Of a DNA stretch of 47,789 bases, positions 41,601 through 47,789 are shown piece after piece (the stretch's first letter is position 1; the number at the start of each line of letters is the position of its first letter). A program made the translations under genes and the position numbers. The stretch is taken from the NCBI GenBank assembly GCA_041164825.1, contig JBEAOO010000058.1, positions 1 to 47,789 on the forward strand. Reading direction: 5' to 3'. The stretch is from JBEAOO01 sp041164825. Its GTDB lineage: Bacteria; Pseudomonadota; Gammaproteobacteria; Burkholderiales; Burkholderiaceae_C. The notes beneath the pieces are model-generated. The model was not told the origin of the DNA. It did no database searches and was given only the letters and a program-made list of their open reading frames with translations.

Positions 41601-41763
41601 AGGCGCCGGGCAGCGCCGCCGACACGGTGACCGTGGGCAGGTCGATGTCGGGGAAGTTTTGGATCTTCATGCGCTGGAAGCCGAGCAAGCCCACCAGCGT
41701 GAGCATCACGAACAACAGCAGCGCGGGGATGGGGTTCTTGATCGACCAGGTGGAGACGTTCAT
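38644..41763 (-). CDS. RND efflux pump, inner-membrane permease (HAE1 family)
   Basis: A 1039-residue proton-driven drug/solute exporter. It starts with the usual first helix (PIPALLLFVMLTLVGLLGF) and QNFPDIDLPTVTV. Two large periplasmic loops and 12 membrane helices are expected. The proton-relay helix has GILVDDAIVEIENIM near residue 395. FGLAMLTGVLCIYIVLVLLF begins the second membrane half. Substrate range cannot be read from sequence. It is the last gene of the operon, 12 bp after the adaptor gene, and a strong terminator follows. Confidence 0.93.
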   Translation of the reverse strand: MNVSTWSIKNPIPALLLFVMLTLVGLLGFQRMKIQNFPDIDLPTVTVSAALPGASPAQLETEVARKIENAVATVQGVKHIYTKVQDGAATITVEFRLEKPTQQAVDDVRDAISRIRSDLPGDLRDPVISKVDLAGAPILTYTVSAERLDDEALSWFVDNTITKAMLSVRGVGAVSRVGGVNREVRVELDASRLLSLNASAADISRQLRQVQQDASGGRADVGGAEQSVRSIATVHTADELGRLDIALSDGRHIRLDQVATVSDTVAEQRSAALLDGQPVVGFEIVRSRGAGEVDVATGVRAQLDALRTAHPGITFVEAFNFVDPVEENYKGSMTLLFEGAVLAVIVVWFFLRDWRATLVAATALPLSVIPAFGAMYFFGFTLNVVTLLSVSLVVGILVDDAIVEIENIMRHLRMGKTPLQAAMEAADEIGLAVIATTFTLIAVFLPTAFMAGVPGKFFVQFGWTAAIAVFFSLVVARMLTPMMAAYVLHRPKGEHTEPRWMLIYLRWAAWCLKHRIKTSLAALAFLVGAFALVPLLPTGFIPPDDLSQTQVALTLPPGSTFTQTLAAAEQARQIVQKNPHVKLVYTAVGGGATGGDPFAPAGAAEARKATLTINMTPRTERRGTSKQAIEGQLRDALAVIPGARVKIGLGGSSEKYILVLAGEDGRVLGEHAQQVERELRSIPGIGAVTSTSSLVRPELIVRTDFARAAEQGVTTAAIADTLRLATSGDYEQSLAKLNLSQRQVPVVVRLGLAARGDIDTLSHLAVPGARGPVMLGNVATLTMDSGPAEIDRYDRQRNINFEIELNQQPLGEVEKQALALPSLKQLPPGVMQTSVGDAEAMGELFASFGLAMLTGVLCIYIVLVLLFKDFVQPVTILAALVLSIPGAFLALFITQTAVSMPSMIGLIMLMGIATKNSILLVEYAIMARREHGLTRLEALLDACHKRARPIVMTTIAMGAGMMPIALGWGVDPSFRSPMAIVVIGGLITSTFLSLLVIPVLFTYVDDAVQWIARLFHRRGASIVATVPAAVPAVEPLAPK

Positions 41764-41775
41764 GGCGCGTGCTCC

Positions 41776-42927
41776 TTACTTGGCCGCAGCCGGCGCCGCA
41801 GCGGGCGCGGTTGCAGATACGGTGGCGGGCACCACACGCACCGTGTCGCCATCGCTGAGGAAGGCGCCGCCCGAGGCCACCACCTGCGCGCCCGCGGCCA
41901 GGCCCGAGACGATCTCGATGCGCTCGCCCAGGCGCCGGCCCGTCACCACCTTGCGCTGCGCCACCTTGCTGGCCGCGCCCAGCTGCATCACATAGGCAAA
42001 CCCATCGCGCAGCTGCACGGCGCTTTGCGGCAGCGTCAGCGCCTGGCTCTGGCCGAGCACAAATTCACCACGCGCAAACATGCCGGCGCGCGCGCTGCCC
42101 GGCGCGGTGAGGTCCACGTAGACGATGCCGTTGCGCGTGCTCGGGTCGACCGTGGGCGCCACCTTGCGCAGCTTGCCGGCCACCGGCTGGCCGCCCGTGG
42201 GCGTGAGCGTCACGGCCATGCCGGGCTGCAAGCTGGCCAGCTCGGCGGCTTGCACCTCGGCGCGCCACTCCAGGCGCCCTTGGCGGATCAGGCGAAACAG
42301 CTCTTGGCCGGCGGGCAACACCGCGCCCACGGTGGCGCTGCGCGCCGAGATCACGCCGGCATCGGGCGCCACCACTTGCGTGTGTTTGAGCCGCAGTTGC
42401 TGGCTGCGCACCAGCGCGCGTTGGGCGTCGAGCCGCGCGCGGGCGGTTTTTTCAGCAGTGAGGTATTGGTTGATTTGCTGCACGCTGAGCGCACCGGTGT
42501 TTTGCAACTCGCGGGCGCGCGCGGCGTTGGCCGCGGCTTCGGCCAAGGCGGCCTCGCCCTCGGCCACGCTGGCTTGCGCTTGCGCCACCTCGGCCTGCAC
42601 CGCGTCGGCCGCGAACGTGGCCAGCACCTGGCCGCGCTGCACCACATCACCCACATTGGCACGCACATCATCAAGGCGCAGGCCATTGGCTTCGGTGCCC
42701 ACGCTGGCCTCTTGCCAGGCCGCGATGTTGCCGTTGGCGGCCACGCGCAGCGGCAGTTGCGAGGGCTGGGCTTGCACCAGCGTCACGGCCAGGGCGGCGC
42801 GCGCCGGGGCGGAGGCCGGTGCATCGGCCGCCGGGCTGGGCACGGCGGCCAGCATCAGCAGCGTGGCCAGGGCCAGCGCGCCAAGTGCCAGGGCGGGACG
42901 TTGAACAGTGAAGGAGATCGTCGTCAT
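41776..42927 (-). CDS. RND efflux periplasmic adaptor (membrane fusion protein)
   Basis: A 383-residue adaptor linking the RND pump to the outer-membrane channel. An N-terminal membrane or signal segment spans residues 10-32. A lipoyl-like half motif, an alpha-hairpin of Ala/Gln/Glu heptads (VAEGEAALAEAAANAARAREL) and a beta-barrel (AGMFARGEFVLG) follow. The terminal domain holds VSGLAAGAQVVASGG, typical of HlyD/AcrA adaptors. There is no lipobox. It lies between the channel gene (60 bp upstream) and the pump gene. Confidence 0.92.
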   Translation of the reverse strand: MTTISFTVQRPALALGALALATLLMLAAVPSPAADAPASAPARAALAVTLVQAQPSQLPLRVAANGNIAAWQEASVGTEANGLRLDDVRANVGDVVQRGQVLATFAADAVQAEVAQAQASVAEGEAALAEAAANAARARELQNTGALSVQQINQYLTAEKTARARLDAQRALVRSQQLRLKHTQVVAPDAGVISARSATVGAVLPAGQELFRLIRQGRLEWRAEVQAAELASLQPGMAVTLTPTGGQPVAGKLRKVAPTVDPSTRNGIVYVDLTAPGSARAGMFARGEFVLGQSQALTLPQSAVQLRDGFAYVMQLGAASKVAQRKVVTGRRLGERIEIVSGLAAGAQVVASGGAFLSDGDTVRVVPATVSATAPAAAPAAAK

Positions 42928-42987
42928 GGGGGAGCCTTGGTGTTCGAGGTATGCGGGGTATGCGGTGGTGGTCTGTGGTGTGGGGGG

Positions 42988-44478
42988 TCAGCGTTCGGCC
43001 ACAGCGCTGGCGCCATCGGGCACCCAGCCGCCGCCCAGCGCGCGGTAGAGCGCGATCCAGCTCGCCACGCGTTCGCGCTGCAGCTCGATCAGCGCGCTGC
43101 GCGATTGCACGGCGTCGCGGCGCGCGGCTTCGAGCTCAAACAAGCTGGCCAGGCCGCTGCGCTGGCGCGCGTCGGTGGCGCGCAGCACGGCGTCAAAACC
43201 GTCGGCGCTGGTCTGCGCATCGCCCTGGCGGGCGGCGCTGGCGGCCAGGCTCACCAAGGCGTCTTCCACCTCGCGCACCGCCGTGCGCAGCTTGGCGCGG
43301 TACACGCTTTCGGCCTCGGCCTCGCGCGCTTGGGCGGCCTGGGTGTGGGCCTCGCGCTGGCCGCCGTCGAGCAGCGGCAACGACACGCTCACCGGCCCCA
43401 AGCTCCACAAAAAACCATTGCCCGCGGTGCTGCTGGTTTGCACGCGGCCGGCCGTGAGGCTGCCGTTGAGCGACACGCGCGGGTAGCGTGTGGCTTGCTG
43501 CTGCGCGCGGTCGGCGCGGGCAGCCAGCCAGTCGCGTTCGGCGATGAACACATCGGGGCGCTGGGCCAGCACCTGCGCGGGCACGGCGTCTACGGCGAGT
43601 TGCGCCGGCATCGGCAAGGTCGCCCGGCCGGCTTGCAGGTCGGCGCGCAGCTTGGGCTCGTCCAGCGCCGTCAAGGCCACCAGCGACTTCACCAAGCCAT
43701 CGCACTGCGCCTGCTGCTGGGTCACGCTGCTGCGGCCTTGTGCGGCGCTGGCGCGGGCCAGGGCCGCATCGGCCGGGGCACGAAAGCCGCTGCGCGTGAG
43801 CAGCGCTGACAAGCGCGCGGTCTCGGCGCGCGAGGCGCTGTCGGCCTCGGCCTGCTGCAGCTGCGCTTGGCAAGCGCGCAGCTGCGTGTAGCTGCTGGCC
43901 ACCTCGGCCGCCACCGACACGCGGGCGTCGTGCCACGCGGCTTGGCTGCCGGCCAGGCGCTCGCTGGCGGCGTCGCGCCCGGCTTGCAGGCCGCCAAACA
44001 AGTCGAGCTCCCACGAGGCTTGCAGCCCCGCGCTGATGCTGCTGGCCACCGGCGACAGCACATCGGTTTTGCCGCGCACCAAGGCGGCCGTGGCGTTGAC
44101 CTGCGGCGCACCGGTCGCACCCGCCGCCACCTGGCTTGCCCGCGCCTGCGCCACGCGCGACACGGCCGAGGCGAGCGTCGGGCTGGCCTGCTGCGCGGCG
44201 TCAATCAGGCGCACCAGCAGCGGGTCGTTGAACTGCAACCACCAGTCGCTCAGGCTGCTGGCCTGGCCGCTGTGGGGCAACGGCGCTTGCCACGCGGACG
44301 GCGCGCTGCGGGCCAACGGCGGCAGCGGGGCATCGGGCGCGGGGCGCTGGGGCCACACACCGCAGGCGCTGAGGGCCAGCACCAGCGGCAGCAGCCCCCA
44401 CGGGGCGGCGTGGCGCGCGGTTGAACGGGGCGCATCAGGCCTCGTGCGGCCCACGGTGTGAGGAATCGTCGTCGTCAT
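42988..44478 (-). CDS. Outer-membrane efflux lipoprotein, NodT/OprM family
   Basis: A 496-residue TolC-like channel with a lipobox LALSACG (Cys at about residue 39), so it should be lipidated and then inserted into the outer membrane. The two repeated halves show the usual WWLQFNDPLLVRLIDAA, the SWELDLFGGLQAGRDAA block and, in the second half, RPDVFIAERDWLAARAD and LPLLDGGQREA. The ATG overlaps the stop of the TetR/CerR gene by 4 bp (ATGA), with GGAGG about 9 bases upstream. It completes the tripartite pump. Confidence 0.92.
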   Translation of the reverse strand: MTTTIPHTVGRTRPDAPRSTARHAAPWGLLPLVLALSACGVWPQRPAPDAPLPPLARSAPSAWQAPLPHSGQASSLSDWWLQFNDPLLVRLIDAAQQASPTLASAVSRVAQARASQVAAGATGAPQVNATAALVRGKTDVLSPVASSISAGLQASWELDLFGGLQAGRDAASERLAGSQAAWHDARVSVAAEVASSYTQLRACQAQLQQAEADSASRAETARLSALLTRSGFRAPADAALARASAAQGRSSVTQQQAQCDGLVKSLVALTALDEPKLRADLQAGRATLPMPAQLAVDAVPAQVLAQRPDVFIAERDWLAARADRAQQQATRYPRVSLNGSLTAGRVQTSSTAGNGFLWSLGPVSVSLPLLDGGQREAHTQAAQAREAEAESVYRAKLRTAVREVEDALVSLAASAARQGDAQTSADGFDAVLRATDARQRSGLASLFELEAARRDAVQSRSALIELQRERVASWIALYRALGGGWVPDGASAVAER

Positions 44479-45203
44479 GCGTCATGCCCTCCCTGGGCGC
44501 GATCGTGGGGTGTGAATGTAGGGGCAATGGTGGCCGCTGCACGCTGGCGGCGCTGGGCTTCGGCCTGCACCATGGCCAGCGCGTACATCGGCAGCGCTTC
44601 GCGCCAGCCATCGATGGCATCGGGCGCGGCGTTCAGGCCGGGCGCCAGCACATCGGTCACCTGGCGGCTCACATGCAGGTGCACGCCCAGGCCGGCGATG
44701 GACACGGCCAGGCGCTGCACGGCCGCATCGGGCGCGCTCAGGCCAAAGTGGCGGCAGAGGTGTTGCAGCAGCAGGTCGTGCATCGGGCGGATGGCCGTGT
44801 CCACATGCTCTTGCCACACGCCCGTGGGCTCCAGCATCTCGCGCATGTGCAGGGCCAAGGTGCGGCGGTGCAGATCGCCCTGGGCCAAGGGCTCCAAAAA
44901 GGCGGCGAGCCAATGGCTCAGCAGCTCGGGCAAGGGCAACGCGGGGTCGCTCAACGCGTCCGCCGGGGCACCTGTTCGCGCCATCGGGCAAAAAAACACA
45001 GCGCGGTACAGCCCCGCCTTGTCACCAAAGTAGTAGCTGATGGCGGCCAGGTTGGTGTGCGCCGACTCGGCGATCTCGCGCGTGGCGGTGCGGGCGTAGC
45101 CCTTGTCGGCAAACAGGGTCAGCGCCGCGTCGAGCAAGCGCTCACGCGACTGTTCACCGTCTTGGCGCAGCGGCCGTTCGGTGGGTGGGCGGATGGCGTT
45201 CAT
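44475..45203 (-). CDS. TetR-family regulator with CerR-type C-terminal domain
   Basis: A 242-residue repressor. The N-terminal HTH is seen in RLLDAALTLFADKGYARTAT and EIAESAHTNLAAISYYFGDK. The C-terminal part matches the DUF1956/CerR group, with MREMLEPTGVW and a ligand pocket of helices. It is the first gene of the efflux operon and should repress it until a pump substrate binds. A dyad 20 bp upstream is the likely operator. Having the repressor in front and in the same transcript gives negative feedback. Confidence 0.9.
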   Translation of the reverse strand: MNAIRPPTERPLRQDGEQSRERLLDAALTLFADKGYARTATREIAESAHTNLAAISYYFGDKAGLYRAVFFCPMARTGAPADALSDPALPLPELLSHWLAAFLEPLAQGDLHRRTLALHMREMLEPTGVWQEHVDTAIRPMHDLLLQHLCRHFGLSAPDAAVQRLAVSIAGLGVHLHVSRQVTDVLAPGLNAAPDAIDGWREALPMYALAMVQAEAQRRQRAAATIAPTFTPHDRAQGGHDA

Positions 45204-45223
45204 CCGCGCACTGTAGCGTTAGT

Positions 45224-45239
45224 TCAAACGATTGATTGA
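45224..45239. promoter_or_regulatory. Candidate operator of the TetR/efflux operon
   Basis: TCAAACGATTGATTGA is an imperfect 16-bp dyad (12 of 16 symmetrical) in an AT-rich patch 20 bp upstream of the regulator ATG. Size and position suit a TetR-family operator. Confidence 0.5.
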
Positions 45240-45264
45240 GAACGGAAGATGGGCAGATGAGGGG

Positions 45265-45302
45265 GATGGGACCCACACGGAGGGGTGACAGGTGGGCCCA
45301 TC
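45265..45302 (-). other. Stem-loop downstream of the 365-residue unknown gene
   Basis: GATGGGACCCAC (45265-45276) and GTGGGCCCATC (45292-45302) pair over 11 bp with one bulged A. No T-tract follows. It may end or stabilise the transcript of the gene at 45332-46429. Confidence 0.4.
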
Positions 45303-45331
45303 CAGAGCGCGCGGCACGAGACGCGCCGCGA

Positions 45332-46429
45332 TCACACCAAGCTGAGCTGCACCGGCGGCCGCAGGGTGGGCGTGCGGGCCTCGGTGGCAGGCACGTAGCC
45401 GCGGGTGTCGAGTTGCCAGCCGTCGGTGGCTTGCTGGTCGCTGCTGGCTTCGATGCGCTGGGTGCCCAGGCCGCGGGCGTGGGCGGTGCGCAGCAGGGCT
45501 TCGCACTGCTCGGCGCTCAGTTGGCGGGCAAAGTGGGTCCAGCGGCGCAGCACGCGCGGGCAGCGCCAGGCGTCTTCCACCGCCCAGCGCATGGCGCTGC
45601 GCTCGGTGAGGGCGCCGGCCTCCAACACGCGCGGCAGCAGGGCCATGAAGAAGGCCTTGAAGTCGCGTTGCAGCGCGGTGCTGGGCAACAGCGCCTCAAA
45701 GCGGCTCACGCGCTGGGCCCAACCCGGCTTGAGCAACTGCTGGCTGATAAACGCCTGCAGCGCCTGCACTGGGTTGAACAGACGCAGGCGGTTGGGCGGC
45801 AGCACCAACAGCGGCAGCGCGCAGGCGGCCTCGTGCGGCAGCGCCTCGACAAAACTGGCCAGCACGGCCAAGCGGCGCCACTCGTGGGCATGCAGGTTGT
45901 GCAGGCCACCCAGGCCTTCGGCCTCAATGCGTTGCGCAAAACCCAGGGCATCGCGGTGGCCCCAGTGGGCGCGGGCGTGGTGAGCCTGGCTGCTGAGGCT
46001 GACCAGGTTGCCGGCGGCATAAGCCGCATCGCTGCGCACGCGGTGCACCACGCCGTCGCGCGGCTGGCCCTCGGCATCCATCAGCGCCTGGCGGGTGATG
46101 GGGCAGTGGCTGGCCTCGATCTGCTGCAGGTAGTGCGGCGTGACTTGAAACAGCTCGACGCTGCGGCCGTGCAACCAGGCCTGCAGGCGCAGCTGCAACC
46201 ACTGGCGCACATGGCGGGTGGCGCGCAGGGTGCGCGGGCCGAAGGCGGCGCGGCCGGCCATCCAGCCGTGGCGCAGGGCGCTGTCTTCGCGGTCGTACGG
46301 GGCGGGCGGGGTGAGCTGGTGGTGGGCGTGGTCCCAGCCGAGTTCGAAGCCGATTTGTTCGTGGGCGCTGAGGGCGGGCTGGAAGGGGGAAAGCGACGAA
46401 GCGGTGTCGATCAGGGCAAGTGCAGTCAC
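45332..46429 (-). CDS. Unknown 365-residue protein with a weak HNH-like segment
   Basis: No family recognised. The protein is soluble, rich in Ala, Leu, Arg and Trp, and mainly helical. One segment, HCPITRQAL followed about 10 residues later by DGVVHRVRSDAAYAAGNLVSLS, resembles the C-P/D-x-x-x-G-N-L-V pattern of HNH-type nuclease folds. The second Cys pair is missing. The start is a GTG at 46429 with AGGAG 7 bases upstream. It is divergent from the WYL regulator gene, and the shared control region has paired dyads, so the regulator may control it. Confidence 0.65.
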   Translation of the reverse strand: MTALALIDTASSLSPFQPALSAHEQIGFELGWDHAHHQLTPPAPYDREDSALRHGWMAGRAAFGPRTLRATRHVRQWLQLRLQAWLHGRSVELFQVTPHYLQQIEASHCPITRQALMDAEGQPRDGVVHRVRSDAAYAAGNLVSLSSQAHHARAHWGHRDALGFAQRIEAEGLGGLHNLHAHEWRRLAVLASFVEALPHEAACALPLLVLPPNRLRLFNPVQALQAFISQQLLKPGWAQRVSRFEALLPSTALQRDFKAFFMALLPRVLEAGALTERSAMRWAVEDAWRCPRVLRRWTHFARQLSAEQCEALLRTAHARGLGTQRIEASSDQQATDGWQLDTRGYVPATEARTPTLRPPVQLSLV

Positions 46430-46506
46430 GGTGAAACTCCTGTGAAACGATCTGGCTCAAGGACGACGCCGATGCGCCGCGGTAGAGACAGTGTCTGTTT
46501 CGAGAA

Positions 46507-46521
46507 GCTCATGGGGTGAGC
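46507..46521. promoter_or_regulatory. Dyad 1 of the WYL-gene control region
   Basis: GCTCATGGGGTGAGC matches the second dyad at 46573-46587 in 12 of 15 positions. Its ends GCTCA and TGAGC are inverted repeats. It overlaps a second hairpin GGGGTG-AGC-CACCCC (46513-46527). Confidence 0.55.
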
Positions 46522-46546
46522 CACCCCACCCGCGAAATATATATTT

Positions 46547-46570
46547 GTGGCGCGGTATGCTTCGCGCCAC
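46547..46570. promoter_or_regulatory. Perfect 8-bp inverted repeat between the two dyads
   Basis: GTGGCGCG and CGCGCCAC are separated by 8 bases. Just upstream is the only AT-rich run here, AAATATATATTTG (46535-46547), a likely promoter core for the WYL gene or its divergent neighbour. Confidence 0.55.
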
Positions 46571-46572
46571 AG

Positions 46573-46587
46573 GCTCACCTGGTGAGC
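46573..46587. promoter_or_regulatory. Dyad 2 of the WYL-gene control region
   Basis: GCTCACCTGGTGAGC has perfect 7-bp arms around a single base. It begins 66 bp after dyad 1, about six helical turns, and lies 27 bp before the WYL-protein ATG. The spacing would allow looping by one regulator. Confidence 0.55.
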
Positions 46588-46613
46588 TTCTGACCGGTCA
46601 TAAGAGGAGACCC

Positions 46614-47603
46614 ATGGACCGCACCGAACGCTTCTACAAAATCGAACTGCTGCTGCGCAACCGCGGCTGCGTGAGCTTCGAGGACCTGCAGACCGAGTTG
46701 GCGGTGTCGCCGGCCACGCTCAAGCGCGATTTGCAGTACCTGCGCGAGCGCCTGAGCGCACCCATCGTCTACGACCGGGCGCTCAACGGTTACCGCTTTG
46801 AGGCCGACACGGGCGGCGCCAAAGACGCCGCCGCGCACGAGCTGCCGGGCATGTGGTTCAGCGAGCAAGAGATCCACGCCCTGCTGACCATGCACCAGCT
46901 GATGACGGGCCTGGACGACGACGGCGTGCTCTCGCGCCACCTGCAGCCGATGATGGACAAGCTGCAAGGCATGCTGGGCACCGACGAGAGCGAAGCGCGC
47001 GAATTGATGCGCCGGGTGAAGGTGATTGGCACCGCGCGCCGCCGTGTGCCGAGCCAGTTTTTTGAGCTGCTGGGCAGCGCGCTGGTCAAACGCAAGCGCA
47101 TCGCCCTCACCTACTTCAAACGCAGCGACCGCAAAACCAGCGAGCGCGAGGTGTCGCCGCAACGGCTGGTGAACTACCGCAACACTTGGTACCTCGACGC
47201 CTGGTGCCATGCGAGCGAGGGCCTGCGCCGCTTTGCGCTCGATGCCATCCAACACGCCGAGCCGCTGGAGACCCGCGCCCGCGCCGTGGCTGTGAAGGAG
47301 CTGGAAGCGCAGCTCGACGCCGGCTACGGCATTTACGGTGGTGCCGGCACCAAGGTGAAGTGGGCGACGCTGGTGTTCACCGCCGACGCCGCCCAGTGGG
47401 TGGCCAACGAAGAGTGGCACGCCGAACAAAGGGCCCGCTGGCTGCCCGACGGACGCTACGAGCTGCAAGTGCCCTACGCCGACCCGACCGAGCTGACCAT
47501 GGACATCTTGCGCCACGGCGACACCGTGAAGGTGACGGGCGACCGCACCCTGGCGCGCCAGATTGCCGAGCGTCTGCGCACGGCCGCAGCGCAATACGAC
47601 TGA
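46614..47603 (+). CDS. WYL-domain transcriptional regulator
   Basis: A 329-residue regulator. The winged HTH is residues 1-65, with FEDLQTELAVSPATLKRDLQYL. The WYL core is near 155-215, with RIALTYFKRSDRKTSEREVSPQRLVNYRNTWYLDAWC and then FALDAI. A WCX-like C-terminal region follows and ends in RLRTAAAQYD. The start is the ATG at 46614 with AGAGGAG at about 7 bases; in-frame codons back to 46491 cover the operator region and are rejected. The DUF427 gene begins 28 bp downstream, probably in the same operon. Confidence 0.88.
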   Translation: MDRTERFYKIELLLRNRGCVSFEDLQTELAVSPATLKRDLQYLRERLSAPIVYDRALNGYRFEADTGGAKDAAAHELPGMWFSEQEIHALLTMHQLMTGLDDDGVLSRHLQPMMDKLQGMLGTDESEARELMRRVKVIGTARRRVPSQFFELLGSALVKRKRIALTYFKRSDRKTSEREVSPQRLVNYRNTWYLDAWCHASEGLRRFALDAIQHAEPLETRARAVAVKELEAQLDAGYGIYGGAGTKVKWATLVFTADAAQWVANEEWHAEQRARWLPDGRYELQVPYADPTELTMDILRHGDTVKVTGDRTLARQIAERLRTAAAQYD

Positions 47604-47630
47604 TCGTTTTATTCACAAGGACACACCGAC

Positions 47631-47789
47631 ATGAAAGCCATTTGGAACGGCGTGGTGATCGCCGAAAGCGACGACACCGTGGTGGTGGAGGGCAACCACT
47701 ACTTCCCCGGCAACAGCCTGAACCGCGAGCACACCACCTTCAGCAACCACCGCAGTGGCTGCCACTGGAAAGGCCAGGCGCACTACCTG
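47631..47789 (+). CDS. DUF427 domain protein (3' end cut by the window)
   Basis: The first 53 codons are present, starting MKAIWNGVVIAESDDTVVVE and continuing to YFPGNSLNREH and GCHWKGQAHYL. This is the characteristic opening of small DUF427 proteins of about 95 residues. Their function is unknown. AAGGA lies about 11 bases before the ATG. It follows the WYL regulator closely. Confidence 0.88.
   Translation, partial: MKAIWNGVVIAESDDTVVVEGNHYFPGNSLNREHTTFSNHRSGCHWKGQAHYL

Overview
The window is GC-rich chromosomal DNA of a betaproteobacterium, most likely Burkholderiales and close to Comamonadaceae. This is inferred from gene content, codon use and protein sequence, not from an rRNA gene. No rRNA, tRNA, CRISPR array, insertion sequence or prophage was seen. 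About 40 protein genes fill the window.

Layout. (1) 35-10396: a complete glycerol locus. A minus-strand run glpD-glpS-glpT-glpP-glpQ-glpU-glpV encodes glycerol-3-phosphate dehydrogenase and an ABC glycerol importer. It is divergent from glpR-glpK (repressor and glycerol kinase) across a control region with GlpR-like sites. Import, phosphorylation, oxidation and control therefore lie together. (2) 10430-11127: a RelE-type toxin-antitoxin pair with a clear sigma-70 promoter and an operator. (3) 11182-15194: a secreted phytase-like esterase and a divergent pair of uncharacterised membrane proteins, one with a TIR-like C-terminal domain. (4) 15435-20761: a very large hybrid histidine kinase and ornithine cyclodeaminase. 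(5) 21041-26819: a phosphoesterase-like lipoprotein, a transglutaminase-like protein with a tiny upstream ORF, a VOC protein, a YafY-type regulator, an orphan ParA-like ATPase and an MBL-fold hydrolase. (6) 27006-31780: two YceI proteins with cytochrome b561, a helical-repeat protein with strong expression signals, and PEP carboxykinase. (7) 32161-38330: a YcaQ-type DNA glycosylase, a methyltransferase, a DnaQ-like exonuclease and ahpC-ahpF. (8) 38644-45203: a TetR/CerR-regulated RND efflux operon. (9) 45332-47789: an unknown protein, a WYL regulator with a paired-dyad control region, and a truncated DUF427 gene.

The most unusual signal is not a protein gene. At least five intergenic stretches (15261-15374, 19489-19699, 22245-22376, 22365-22560, 38441-38550) hold diverged copies of one structured repeat. 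Each copy is oriented in the same sense relative to a gene whose 3' end it follows. In the four copies that keep the hairpin, the stem sequence differs while the pairing is kept. Every wobble-compatible mismatch I found falls on the same strand of the element, and GGA motifs flank an apical hairpin. Together this suggests a 3'-UTR RNA element, possibly one that binds CsrA/RsmA. That function is inference.
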